A DNA stretch of 64,000 nucleotides from an uncultured Alphaproteobacteria bacterium (GCA_902602695.1 CACKRO010000003.1:1-64000), one strand, 5' to 3'; positions 55,316 to 64,000 are shown, counted from the first letter of the stretch. Made by a program: numbers and translations. Notes: generated by a model not told the origin, from the sequence alone.

Positions 55316-56388
55316 TGAAATCCGAAGAATTAAAATTTTATTTTAGAGATTATCAATTTGCAACCCAAACTTTTAACAAAGAAACTATAAAGCAATCACT
55401 AGCTAAATATATTTCAAACGATACTGTAATAAATTTCTGTCATCCTTTTGGAACTTTTAATGGCTTAGATGATTTATTGTCTAAATGCTTCATGCCTCTA
55501 ATTGAGAGTATACCTGATCTTGAAAGAAGAGATATGATAGTTATGGCTGGTACTACACCAGAGGGAAAAGATTGGATAGGAACAATGGGTAATTATATGG
55601 GAACATTCCTTAAGCCATATTTAAATATTCCTCCAACTGGAAACTTGGTGCATATGCGCTATCACGAATTTTTTGAGATTAAGAATAACAAAATTATTCA
55701 AGTACAAGCAATTTGGGATTTACCCGAATTAATGATGCAAGCAAATGCATGGCCGATGGCACCTCAGTTAGGTGCTTTTTTATGCACACCATCACCTATG
55801 ACTGCAGATGGTCTTATATTAAATGGAGATGGAAAAAAGAATTTTGATCATGTCATTAATATGCTTCATGATTTATCAATTCATCCAAAAGACCCCAATC
55901 CTAGAGTAATGCAATTAGAGAAATATTGGCATCCTAATCTGAATTGGTATGGACCAGCTGGAATTGGTACTGGAAGAGGGATAGCTGGATTTAGACATTG
56001 GCATCAAATACCTTTTTTAAGAGCAATGCCAGATCGAAAAGGCGGATCTTCTAATGAAAAATTAGCTATCGAAGGAATGGAAGATTTAAAAACACATTGG
56101 TTACATGAAGGCAATTATGTTTGTGAAACAGGATGGCCTAATATGAGACTAACTATAACTAATGATGGTTGGATGGGTATAGCGCCATCAAATCAGCCAT
56201 TAGAAATGCGTAGCTTAGATTTTTGGAGACTTGAAAATGGTTTGATTAGAGAAAACTGGGTACTAATTGATTTACTCGATATTTATAGGCAAATTGGAAT
56301 TGACGTCTTTGATCGAATTAAAGAATTTAATAAAGCTCGTCAAACAGGAGATATAAAAATCTCTAATGGATTGGATGTTTTAAAATAA
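55315..56388 (+). CDS. Double NTF2/SnoaL-like protein, type A copy 3
   Basis: A 357-residue protein from the ATG at 55315, inside the SDR stop; a TTG 15 bases earlier is less likely. The two domains match 42538 and 46829: INFCHPFGTFNG early, KYWHPNLNWYGPAGIGTGRGIAGF later and RENWVLIDLLDIYRQIGIDVF at the end. It is the last gene of the ABC-HAD-SDR operon and converges exactly on the DMT transporter gene. Confidence 0.77.
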   Translation: MKSEELKFYFRDYQFATQTFNKETIKQSLAKYISNDTVINFCHPFGTFNGLDDLLSKCFMPLIESIPDLERRDMIVMAGTTPEGKDWIGTMGNYMGTFLKPYLNIPPTGNLVHMRYHEFFEIKNNKIIQVQAIWDLPELMMQANAWPMAPQLGAFLCTPSPMTADGLILNGDGKKNFDHVINMLHDLSIHPKDPNPRVMQLEKYWHPNLNWYGPAGIGTGRGIAGFRHWHQIPFLRAMPDRKGGSSNEKLAIEGMEDLKTHWLHEGNYVCETGWPNMRLTITNDGWMGIAPSNQPLEMRSLDFWRLENGLIRENWVLIDLLDIYRQIGIDVFDRIKEFNKARQTGDIKISNGLDVLK

Positions 56389-57246
56389 TTAATTTTCTTT
56401 ATTAATAAAATAAGTTGCAATAACTACAATTATTCCACCAATAAAAGTTATCAAAGTTGGTATTTCATAAAAAATTATAAACGTTAATAACACTCCAAAC
56501 ACGGGAAACAATGCATAGAATGGGAACACTCTATTCACTGGATATATTCTATATAAATAGAACATTGACATATGAGCAGCTATTGAAACAAAGATACCAG
56601 AATGTAAAATTAATAACCATGATTGGAAACTAATATTTTTAATTTCATTTAATGTTTGTCCTTCAAAAATTGATGAAGAAATAATTAATAATATAAATCC
56701 AATTAATCCCATAATTGCATTAGTAAGAGTGACTTCTAAATCTTTTAAATACCTTGAAAACACTTGGGCGCTAGCATAAAAAAATGCCATCAAAGTAATT
56801 AGTACTAAAGCAAAAAACTCATTTCTAATTAAAGGATCAAATCCTAACAAAATAATACCAAAAAAAGAGATAATAATTAATAACCATTTTTTTAAACTTA
56901 CTTTTTCTCCTAAAAAAAATGAGCTTAATAATATTGCAAAAGGCACAGCAAGTTGAGAACCAATTATTATAGGGGATACAATTTTAGCTTCATTTAAAGA
57001 TAATGTCATAAATACATTAGCCAAAAAACCCATAGCAATAGAAAAACAAAAAAGAGGTAACCAATATTTTCTATCTGGAATTTCGAATTTCCAAAATGGT
57101 AATAAACATATAAACACCACTAACATTCTTAAACTGCCCATTAATAATGGGGGTACATTTTCGTTAAATATTACTTTCTGTACTGGGTACGCACTACCAA
57201 ATAAAAATGTTATTATTAAAATTAATACATAATGTCTTAGGATCAT
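56389..57246 (-). CDS. EamA-type (DMT superfamily) transporter
   Basis: A 285-residue membrane protein with ten predicted helices in two EamA repeats, starting LILIITFLFGSAYPVQKVIF. DMT proteins export amino acids or other small metabolites. It lies 24 bases downstream of the phosphotransacetylase gene, so the two are probably co-transcribed; a role in removing an end product of sulfonate breakdown is only a guess. Confidence 0.85.
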   Translation of the reverse strand: MILRHYVLILIITFLFGSAYPVQKVIFNENVPPLLMGSLRMLVVFICLLPFWKFEIPDRKYWLPLFCFSIAMGFLANVFMTLSLNEAKIVSPIIIGSQLAVPFAILLSSFFLGEKVSLKKWLLIIISFFGIILLGFDPLIRNEFFALVLITLMAFFYASAQVFSRYLKDLEVTLTNAIMGLIGFILLIISSSIFEGQTLNEIKNISFQSWLLILHSGIFVSIAAHMSMFYLYRIYPVNRVFPFYALFPVFGVLLTFIIFYEIPTLITFIGGIIVVIATYFINKEN

Positions 57247-57270
57247 TGTAATTTTTAGTTTGGTTTAAAA

Positions 57271-58170
57271 TTAATTTTTAACAGCCACTATTGCAGCCAT
57301 AATTGAAGCTAGTTTTGAATTTTTACTATCAGCTCTGCTTGGAACAACTACTGGAACTTTACCTCCAATTACAATTCCTGCAGCACAAGCATTCATAAAG
57401 TATACCATTATCTTTGATAAAGAATTTCCTGTTTCTAAATTTGGGACTAATAAAATATCAGCATTACCAGCTACTTCATTTTCAATTTTTTTAATTTTTG
57501 CAGCTTTCTCAGATATAGCATTATCAAAAGCTAATGGTCCGTGAACAAATGCATTAATTTCTTCTTTTAGTGAAAGATCCATTACTTTTTTAGCCTCTAT
57601 TGAACTTGGCATACTATCTATTGGATCCTCTGTGCCGGATAATATTGCAACCCTAGGCTTTTTAGAAACTAATTTATTATAAAAATGAACTGCATTTTTC
57701 AGAATTTGTAATTTTATATCAATTCTTGGTAAAACATTCAGTGCTCCATCTGTAATGAAAAGAGGTTTTTTCAACTGCGGCGTTGTCATATGCCAAATAT
57801 GACTTAATCTTTTACCTTCAAGTAAATTGAATTGTTTTTTTAAATAAGATCTCATTAAAATGTCTGTATGCAGATTTCCTTTTATTATAATTTTGGTTTT
57901 ATTTTCATTCGATAATTGACAAGCAGCCAAAGCACTTTGTTCTTCATTATCAGCTTCGAGAATATTGTAGTCTTCAATATTTAAACCAATATCTTTTGCA
58001 GATTGAGTAATTAAATTTTTATTACCTATTAATGTTGGATCAATTAAATTCATTTCCCTGCTTTCTTTAACAGCCAAGAAGACACTTTCTTCATTAGGGC
58101 AGACAACAGCTGCAGGAATATTTGGTGTTTCCAATGCTTTATTTTTTAGATCTTCTGGAATAACGCTCAT
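57271..58170 (-). CDS. pta: Phosphate acetyl/butyryltransferase (Pta-like)
   Basis: A 299-residue single-domain phosphotransacylase. Late glycine-rich segments (LLVPNLETGNSLSKIMVYFM and GIVIGGKVPVVVPSRADS) match the family signature for acyl-CoA and phosphate binding. It would convert the acetyl phosphate made by Xsc to acetyl-CoA. Its divergent neighbours, aminotransferase and alanine dehydrogenase, support that role, though a butyryltransferase is possible on sequence alone. Confidence 0.8.
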   Translation of the reverse strand: MSVIPEDLKNKALETPNIPAAVVCPNEESVFLAVKESREMNLIDPTLIGNKNLITQSAKDIGLNIEDYNILEADNEEQSALAACQLSNENKTKIIIKGNLHTDILMRSYLKKQFNLLEGKRLSHIWHMTTPQLKKPLFITDGALNVLPRIDIKLQILKNAVHFYNKLVSKKPRVAILSGTEDPIDSMPSSIEAKKVMDLSLKEEINAFVHGPLAFDNAISEKAAKIKKIENEVAGNADILLVPNLETGNSLSKIMVYFMNACAAGIVIGGKVPVVVPSRADSKNSKLASIMAAIVAVKN

Positions 58171-58211
58171 ATTTTGACACTCTCTATACCACTGCTACAT
58201 TTTTTCCTATG

Positions 58212-58237
58212 ATATTTCTGTTGAGTTTGAGAAATAT
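58212..58237. promoter_or_regulatory. Inverted repeat between pta-like gene and aminotransferase
   Basis: ATATTTCT (58212-58219), ten bases, then AGAAATAT (58230-58237): exact 8-base arms. It lies mid-way in the 118-base divergent region of the sulfonate genes and could be a regulator site shared by both directions. Confidence 0.4.
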
Positions 58238-58288
58238 TCTTTGATTTAGACATATTTTCATATACTCAATTAAATATTAGGAAAAAAA

Positions 58289-59629
58289 ATGGATTTAGAA
58301 AAAAGAACAGAGATACCTAATTCTTTAGAAGAACACTGGATGCCATTTACATCCAATCGTGACTATAAAAATAGTCCACGTTTAATGGTCAAAGCTGAAG
58401 GTGTTTACTATACCGATCACTATGGAAATAAATTAATAGATGCCAGCTCAGGTTTATTTTGTAGTCCTGCTGGACACTCGAGACCAGAGATTAGAGAAGC
58501 AGTTTCAAATCAGTTAGAACAGCTAGATTACGTTCAGCCATTTCAACAAGGTTTTGGAGGATCATTTGATTTAGCAAGAAAAGTTTCAAAACACACACCA
58601 GAAGATTTAAATAAAATATTTTTTACAATTTGTGGTTCATCAGCAGTTGAGACAGCAATTAAAACTGCAATAGCATATTTTAAAGCTAGAGGTGAAGGTC
58701 ATAGATCTCACATTGTTGGAAGAGAAAGAGGTTATCACGGAATGAACATAGGAGGAATTTCAGTAGGTGGAATGATAGCCAATCGAAAAACTTTTTCAAA
58801 TATCTTAATGCCCAATGTTCATCATTTAAGACATACACATCTATCACAAAATAAATACGTAAAAGGTGAGCCTGAGCATGGTGCAGATTTAGCGGATGAT
58901 TTAGAAAGAATTGCTGGAAATATTGGAGCAGAAAATATTGCAGCTTGTATAGTTGAGCCGGTTGCTGGATCAACTGGAACTTTAGTTCCGCCTAAAGGTT
59001 ATTTAAAAAGACTAAGGGAACTATGTGATAAACATGGAATTTTATTAATTTTTGATGAGGTAATCACAGGTTGGGGAAGAATGGGAGCGCCTTTTGGAGC
59101 CCAAGCATTTGATGTCTGTCCTGATATTATGACTATGGCTAAAGCAATTACCAATGGTGTTGTGCCACTTGGTGCAGTTGCTTCAAGAGATAGTATTTAT
59201 GACACCATTGTTGACGCCTCACCTACCGGAGCTATAGAATTTTTTCATGGATATACTTATTCTGCTATTCCTGTTTCAATGGCAGCTGGATTAGCAATGC
59301 AAGATATCATTGAGAAAGAAGATTTATTTAATAGAGCAAAAGATATGTCTCCATATTTCTTAGATGGTTTGTTTTCTTTAAAAGATTTAGACATCATTAC
59401 AGACATAAGAGGATACGGAATGATGGGAGGAATAGACATTAAAATGGATGAGCGCTTAGGTAAAGCTGGTTATGCATGTTTTAAAAAATTATTTGAAGCT
59501 GGTTTAAGCCTAAAAGCCACAGGAGATTGTTTAATTGTAGCCCCACCTTTTGTTTGTGAAAAAAAACATATTGACGAAATAATTGAAAAATTAAGAACAG
59601 GTATTTCAAATTATATGCATGACAGATAA
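58289..59629 (+). CDS. Omega-amino acid (taurine/beta-alanine):pyruvate aminotransferase
   Basis: A 446-residue class III PLP aminotransferase. The LEEHWMPFTSNRDYKNSPR start is typical of omega-amino acid:pyruvate enzymes. PLP contacts are in CGSSAVETAIK and LIFDEVITGWGRMG, and the Schiff-base Lys is in TMAKAITNG. With alanine dehydrogenase coupled downstream and Pta divergent, taurine:pyruvate aminotransferase (giving sulfoacetaldehyde for Xsc) is likely. Beta-alanine, hypotaurine or homotaurine are alternatives. Confidence 0.85.
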   Translation: MDLEKRTEIPNSLEEHWMPFTSNRDYKNSPRLMVKAEGVYYTDHYGNKLIDASSGLFCSPAGHSRPEIREAVSNQLEQLDYVQPFQQGFGGSFDLARKVSKHTPEDLNKIFFTICGSSAVETAIKTAIAYFKARGEGHRSHIVGRERGYHGMNIGGISVGGMIANRKTFSNILMPNVHHLRHTHLSQNKYVKGEPEHGADLADDLERIAGNIGAENIAACIVEPVAGSTGTLVPPKGYLKRLRELCDKHGILLIFDEVITGWGRMGAPFGAQAFDVCPDIMTMAKAITNGVVPLGAVASRDSIYDTIVDASPTGAIEFFHGYTYSAIPVSMAAGLAMQDIIEKEDLFNRAKDMSPYFLDGLFSLKDLDIITDIRGYGMMGGIDIKMDERLGKAGYACFKKLFEAGLSLKATGDCLIVAPPFVCEKKHIDEIIEKLRTGISNYMHDR

Positions 59630-60744
59630 TGAAAATAGGTGTTCCATCTGAGATTAAAGCTCAGGAGTCTAGAGTTGGGCTTACTCCACAAAGCGTTAAA
59701 GAATTAGTAAAGGATAAGCATACAGTATTAATTCAAAAAAATGCCGGTATTGGTGCTGGATTTTCAAATAGTGATTATGAATTATCAGGAGCAAAAATTG
59801 TAAATTCAGCTGAGGACATTTTCAATGATTCTGAAATGATTGTAAAAGTAAAGGAACCCCTAATGAATGAAGTAGCAATGATAAGAGAAAACCAAATCTT
59901 ATTTACTTATTTACATCTCTCTGCAGCTCCAGAATTAACAAGGGGTTTGATTGATTCAAATTCAATTTGTATAGCTTATGAAACAGTAAGTGATCATAAT
60001 AATAAATTGCCTCTTCTCGCACCAATGAGTGCTGTAGCTGGCAGAATGTCTATACAAGCAGGTGCATATTCACTTGAAAAACATAAAGGGGGAAGTGGTC
60101 TGCTGTTGGGTGGTGCCCCTGGAGTTCAGCCTGGTAATGTATTAATTTTAGGTGGCGGTGTTGTAGGTGAAAATGCAGCTATAATTGCCACTGGGATGCA
60201 AGCAAAAGTTTTCATTGTTGATAAGTCAGAAAAAAGATTAGAGGAATTACATGAAAAATTTGGTGATAAAATAGAACCACTACATAGTGATAAAATAAAT
60301 CTTAAAGATTATATTTCTGAATGCGATTTGCTAATAGGTGGCGTACTCGTTCCAGGCTCTAATGCCCCCAAGATTATAACTAAGGACATGATCAAAGCGA
60401 TGAAAAGTGGATCGGTGATAGTTGATGTTGCAATTGATCAAGGTGGTTGTGTTGAAACTAGTAAACCAACAACTCATGCAAATCCGACATATGTTGTCGA
60501 TGATGTTGTTCATTATTGTGTTGCAAACATGCCAGGTGGAGTTCCTAGAACTTCCACACTTGCTTTAAATGCAGTCACGTTACCATTTATTCAAAACTTA
60601 GCTTCTAATGGTTTTAAAGAAGCTCTAAAAAATGACAAAAATTTTATGAATGGTTTAAATATTTTCAAAGGTGCTGTAACATACAAAGCAATTGCTGATG
60701 ATTTAAATTATGATTATGCTAATCCAGAAACTTTAGTACACTAG
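59629..60744 (+). CDS. ald: Alanine dehydrogenase
   Basis: A 371-residue NAD-dependent enzyme, normal length. It regenerates pyruvate from alanine and releases ammonia. The start [20 protein letters not shown], substrate residues in IVKVKEP and [12 protein letters not shown], the Rossmann motif [11 protein letters not shown] and the late [15 protein letters not shown] are all conserved. Its ATG overlaps the aminotransferase stop (TAATG), matching the Tpa-Ald pairing of taurine dissimilation. Confidence 0.95.
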   Translation: MKIGVPSEIKAQESRVGLTPQSVKELVKDKHTVLIQKNAGIGAGFSNSDYELSGAKIVNSAEDIFNDSEMIVKVKEPLMNEVAMIRENQILFTYLHLSAAPELTRGLIDSNSICIAYETVSDHNNKLPLLAPMSAVAGRMSIQAGAYSLEKHKGGSGLLLGGAPGVQPGNVLILGGGVVGENAAIIATGMQAKVFIVDKSEKRLEELHEKFGDKIEPLHSDKINLKDYISECDLLIGGVLVPGSNAPKIITKDMIKAMKSGSVIVDVAIDQGGCVETSKPTTHANPTYVVDDVVHYCVANMPGGVPRTSTLALNAVTLPFIQNLASNGFKEALKNDKNFMNGLNIFKGAVTYKAIADDLNYDYANPETLVH

Positions 60745-61790
60745 AAACTATTTGAAGCTTCCACCATTATCTTTAATTTTATTTTTGCTAAATCTCTAGG
60801 TAGGTGACCGAGTCCGCAATCAGGAGCAACAATTAATTGCTCCTTATCGATAAACTTTAATGCATCATTTATTCTTGAGACAATTTCTTCTTTAGTCTCA
60901 ACTTGAGAGCTAGCAATTTTTATTAAACCAAAAATAACTTTTGTTTGATTAAAATCTTTTAAAAAAACTAAATCATTGTATCGATGAGCATCTTCAATAG
61001 AAATTGTGTCTATAATTGACTGATCTAAAGCCTTACTGATTTTACTGTAAGAATCTAAAGGCGCTTTTGGATAATCTACTGCATCTAATTTATCAGGATA
61101 GCCACAACAAATATGTGTAATTTTTTCAATACTTTGATTATTTATATCTTTAAAACATCTTTCTAAATTTTTGATTCCAAATTTTAAGGCATTTTCAGGT
61201 TTTCTAGCAAACAAAGGTTCATCGACTTGAATATATTTACATCCTGCATCAACTAATCTTTTAATTTCTACATTAATAGCATCAGCTAAATCTTCGCCCA
61301 AATGTTCATCTGAATCATAAAATATATTTGCTATGGTATCTGTTATAGTCATTGGTCCAGGAATAGTAATTTTCAAATCCTTATTGGTTAAACTCTGATT
61401 TTTTTTCCACTCTTCAACTAAAAAAGATTCCTTTGCTTTAACTTTTGAAGTTATTGTTGGTAACCAGCACTTATAATTTCCTGTTCTAGCAAGTTTTTCT
61501 GTGAGATTCGTAAAATCAATTCCATCTAAATACCTACAATGATAGTGAATATAATTTTCTCTTCGAACTTCACCGTCGGTGAGGATATCAATTCCACACT
61601 CCTCTTGATCAATAATTATTTCCCGAGTAGCTTTATTAAATAACTCTTCAACATTATCGCCCAACTTTTTTATTTCATCTTCATAAAATTTAGTTGGATA
61701 TTCAGTATCTGTACCACCAGAAGCTTTAAACCAATCAGTTATTTTTAAGTAGTTTGGTTTTGGATAGGCTCCTATAACAGTTGTTAACAT
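60741..61790 (-). CDS. Short MetE-like methyltransferase, second copy
   Basis: A 349-residue catalytic-domain-only MetE homologue. The start TTVIGAYPKP, the GIDILTDGEVRRENY segment and zinc residues in ITHICCGYP, ISIEDAH and APDCGLGHLP are present. It differs clearly from the 45701 product. It is downstream of the sulfatase-like gene (three-base gap) and overlaps ald's stop by four bases on the opposite strand. It may make methionine from a non-folate donor or demethylate a substrate; undecided. Confidence 0.82.
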   Translation of the reverse strand: MLTTVIGAYPKPNYLKITDWFKASGGTDTEYPTKFYEDEIKKLGDNVEELFNKATREIIIDQEECGIDILTDGEVRRENYIHYHCRYLDGIDFTNLTEKLARTGNYKCWLPTITSKVKAKESFLVEEWKKNQSLTNKDLKITIPGPMTITDTIANIFYDSDEHLGEDLADAINVEIKRLVDAGCKYIQVDEPLFARKPENALKFGIKNLERCFKDINNQSIEKITHICCGYPDKLDAVDYPKAPLDSYSKISKALDQSIIDTISIEDAHRYNDLVFLKDFNQTKVIFGLIKIASSQVETKEEIVSRINDALKFIDKEQLIVAPDCGLGHLPRDLAKIKLKIMVEASNSF

Positions 61791-61793
61791 AAA

Positions 61794-63332
61794 TTAATTA
61801 TCCATTTTTCTACTGAATGGTCCAAAATTGGTTTTAATACCTGAACTAGAAAGTTTTGTATTTGATAATTGTCTCTCCTGATGGATCATGCGGTGACTTA
61901 ATAATTTTGATACTAGTTCATTTTTTATGTCTTGAAATTCTCTTAAATTTGATAGATCATTTATTTCCTGAGGATCCTTATCTAAATCAAATAATAAACA
62001 TGGCAATGAAGGAAAATGAACATATTTCCATTTATTATTTCTAATGACAGATAGATTACATTGTTCGGGTGCTAATTTTTTATCTTTTACAAATGATGTA
62101 CTTTCTCTAAAATCATAATCAAAAACAACATATTCTTTATTAGATAATTTTTCGTATTTATTATTGATATTGTGCATCAGTGATTGACCATTCCAATCAA
62201 CGGGGATTTCACTATCAAGCCATTCTAAAATTGTAGGAGCAACGTCTACAGATTCTGTTAAGTGGTTAATTTCTTTTGGATTGTTTTGAGGCACATAGAT
62301 AAATAATGGAATTCTATAAGACGAGTCCCACCAGCCTAATTTTCCCCATAAATTATTTTCATTAAGCATCTCTCCATGATCACTAGTAAAAATTATCATT
62401 GTATTCTCTTCTTGCCCTGATTCTTTAAGTGCATTTAAAATTTTACCAATATTAAAATCTACTTCAGCACACATTCCAAAATATACACTCATAATATTTT
62501 TAATATCTTGATCTTTAAGAAGATCATAATTAATCTCTGAAAAATTTTCTTTTAATAAAAATTTATTGCATAACTCTTTTAGCAAAGGATGTTTTTTGGA
62601 CAATTCCTGAAGTGAAATATTATTTTTTGGTAAATCTATATTATTTGGATCAAATTTACTAAACCACGGATCAGCAACATGGAATGGTGGGTGTGGTTTT
62701 AAAAAAGAAACATGCATAAAAAATGGATCTTTTATATTTTTTAAATCGTTAACTACTTTATCAGCTAAAAAAGCAGTATCAGAATATTCGGTTGGAATAT
62801 AATATGGCTCGTATATGTATGCTTGATCATCTTTAGGTTTTCTTCCTTTGTAAAGATCTTCTGCTTTATTTATTTTTATACCATTCTCATTAAGATGATT
62901 TGCCCAAGCCTCTGGTTTTCCTCCAGGTAAAACACAACCATCATCGAATCCTTCCATAGGAGATTCATATGTAAAATTCTTTTTATCCTTTGGATCTAAA
63001 AATCTTGGGTCCCACGATGTATCTGTGTAACCATAAAGACTTGGTTCATAATCAAGCTTACGAACTTCTTTAGCAATATTTGTAAATCTTTTATCAAGTG
63101 GTGCACCATTATATACTGAACGGTGAATAAATGGATATAAACCAGTTAGCATTGTTGTTCTCGAAGGACCACATGGAACAATACCAGCAAAGTGTGATTT
63201 AAAAATAATACTTTTTTTTGCTAACTTGTCCAAATAAGGAGTAAGAGCATATTGATGATTTAGAAAACTAAAGCAATCGAATCGCCACTGATCAGCACAT
63301 ATAAACAGTATAGATTTTTTGGTTTTCTTCAT
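61794..63332 (-). CDS. Sulfatase-superfamily hydrolase, phosphonate-monoester-hydrolase-like
   Basis: A 512-residue alkaline-phosphatase-superfamily enzyme. The formylglycine-type motif is PCGPSRTTMLTG with the modifiable Cys at residue 54, and metal residues lie in ICADQWRFD and FTSDHGEML. The whole layout, including LKPHPPFHVADPW, ESVDVAPTILEWL and the RMIHQERQLS ending, resembles phosphonate/sulfate monoester hydrolases rather than choline or polysaccharide sulfatases. There is no signal peptide, so it acts in the cytoplasm on an imported ester. It is first gene of a two-gene operon with the MetE-like gene. Confidence 0.83.
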   Translation of the reverse strand: MKKTKKSILFICADQWRFDCFSFLNHQYALTPYLDKLAKKSIIFKSHFAGIVPCGPSRTTMLTGLYPFIHRSVYNGAPLDKRFTNIAKEVRKLDYEPSLYGYTDTSWDPRFLDPKDKKNFTYESPMEGFDDGCVLPGGKPEAWANHLNENGIKINKAEDLYKGRKPKDDQAYIYEPYYIPTEYSDTAFLADKVVNDLKNIKDPFFMHVSFLKPHPPFHVADPWFSKFDPNNIDLPKNNISLQELSKKHPLLKELCNKFLLKENFSEINYDLLKDQDIKNIMSVYFGMCAEVDFNIGKILNALKESGQEENTMIIFTSDHGEMLNENNLWGKLGWWDSSYRIPLFIYVPQNNPKEINHLTESVDVAPTILEWLDSEIPVDWNGQSLMHNINNKYEKLSNKEYVVFDYDFRESTSFVKDKKLAPEQCNLSVIRNNKWKYVHFPSLPCLLFDLDKDPQEINDLSNLREFQDIKNELVSKLLSHRMIHQERQLSNTKLSSSGIKTNFGPFSRKMDN

Positions 63333-63426
63333 TTCCTAACAAATACTAAAGTAATTAATAAGAAATACACAATTTTTTAAAAAAAAACGTAATAAATTTG
63401 TCAAATATTTTTGCTAAAAGTTCAAA

Positions 63427-63438
63427 TTTGTATACAAA
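63427..63438. promoter_or_regulatory. Palindrome TTTGTATACAAA upstream of peptide-type SBP gene
   Basis: A perfect 12-base palindrome containing TTGTATACAA, the form often bound by GntR-family regulators, 40 bases upstream of the binding-protein start in the 145-base divergent region. No GntR gene is in this window, so the regulator is unknown. Confidence 0.4.
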
Positions 63439-63477
63439 AAATACATACGATAAATTTATCTTAATAGGAGAAAATAT

Positions 63478-64000
63478 ATGTTAAAAAAAATATTGGTAGC
63501 ATTGGTATTTTCTTCCGCAATGTTTGTATGGAGTGGAAGCTCTTTTGCAGGCGGTCATTGCATAGGCTCTACCATGAGCGATGCACATACAGGCGGAAAA
63601 TATCCTCAGCAATATGAGTTATCAGAATACGAAAGTGCAGCTAGTTGTGCGATGAAGTTTTCAGACAACCCAAGTATTGCAAGTATTAATGCAACAATTC
63701 AAGGGAACCCAGGCAGCCTACCTTCAGTAGAAGATAGATTACCTGATGAACCATTAGTAGTAGTTCCATATGATTCTGTTGGATCTTATGGCGGTACAAT
63801 AAACTTTTTATCAAACGCAACGGAAGCTGGTACTTCTGATATGTTATCAACAAGACACGTAAACTTAGTACGTTTTGCAGATGACCTTTCAACTATTGTT
63901 CCAAATGTTGCTAAAGAATATGAATGGAATAGTGATTTTACAACTTTAACTTTTACTCTTCGTAAAGGTCATAAGTGGTCAAATGGCGAGCCGTTCGTAG
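63478..64000 (+). CDS. Peptide/oligosaccharide-type ABC substrate-binding protein, 3' truncated by window edge
   Basis: An open frame runs from the ATG at 63478 to the window end (174 codons seen). TAGGAGA forms a strong ribosome site. A signal peptide ends at SGSSFAGG. The mature part contains VVVPYDSVGSYGG, PNVAKEYEWNSDFTTLTFTLRKGHKWSNGEPF, the N-terminal signature of family 5 (SBP_bac_5) proteins, which bind peptides, opines or oligosaccharides. A permease-ATPase operon probably continues outside. It is divergent from the sulfatase-like gene. Confidence 0.9.
   Translation, partial: MLKKILVALVFSSAMFVWSGSSFAGGHCIGSTMSDAHTGGKYPQQYELSEYESAASCAMKFSDNPSIASINATIQGNPGSLPSVEDRLPDEPLVVVPYDSVGSYGGTINFLSNATEAGTSDMLSTRHVNLVRFADDLSTIVPNVAKEYEWNSDFTTLTFTLRKGHKWSNGEPFV

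Noticed and set aside
63686..63892. Minus-strand 68-codon frame near the right edge
   Set aside because: It lies wholly inside the signal-peptide-bearing binding-protein gene that starts at 63478 and has no recognisable protein features.
1..64000. tRNA, rRNA, transposase, prophage or CRISPR elements
   Set aside because: Gaps between genes are too short for most of these, and no tRNA T-loop pattern, transposase or phage gene was seen in them.

Overview
The window reads as a compact, AT-rich alphaproteobacterial chromosome. Intergenic gaps are tiny, many genes overlap by 1 to 4 bases (ATGA or TAATG junctions), and no stretch longer than about 150 bases lacks a gene. The rpmH-rnpA-yidD-yidC-engB-argB-HAD-dapD-dapE order, petABC and the ychF-pth-rplY-prs group fit Alphaproteobacteria. 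The AT bias, streamlining and sulfonate/sugar genes suggest a marine oligotroph of the SAR11 / HIMB59 (AEGEAN-169) type. The lineage is inference; no rRNA or tRNA gene was seen.

Layout. 1-1536: end of a glycosyltransferase gene and a 2-hydroxyacid dehydrogenase. 1533-8168 (minus): lysine/arginine biosynthesis, membrane insertion and ribosome genes in one long operon. 8232-10506: panC, a flavin-binding PNPOx-like protein and a shortened CCA-adding enzyme. 10514-16032: a zinc locus (zur, znuB, znuC, Zur box, His/Asp-rich znuA, a CobW-type GTPase, a WD40 protein, a small conserved-looking protein, and a 27-residue peptide with nine cysteines that is easy to miss). 16073-35081: housekeeping genes (pirin, trmL, petABC, ychF, pth, rplY, prs, pgeF, midA-like, lgt, ubiK-like, proC, csaA, a MarR/OmpR/EnvZ-type regulatory operon, ilvE, moaDE, pgsA, uvrC).

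35216-63332 is the accessory half. xsc (35216) lies about 20 kb from the other parts of a likely taurine or amino-sulfonate route: phosphotransacetylase (57271), omega-amino acid:pyruvate aminotransferase (58289) and alanine dehydrogenase (59629). Between them sits an island (41216-56388) with a LacI-type regulator, a sugar-type ABC transporter lacking an ATPase, a histidinol-dehydrogenase-like enzyme, a double cupin, a MetE-like protein, an SDR, a HAD-like protein without its catalytic aspartate, and six NTF2/SnoaL-like proteins. The same 18-base operator, TATTCA-N6-TGAATA, occurs in all three divergent promoter regions of this island, so one LacI protein probably controls the whole set. This is the best candidate in the window for an undescribed catabolic system.

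The right edge carries a phosphonate-monoester-hydrolase-like sulfatase and a second short MetE-like protein, divergent from a peptide-type ABC binding-protein gene that runs off the window.
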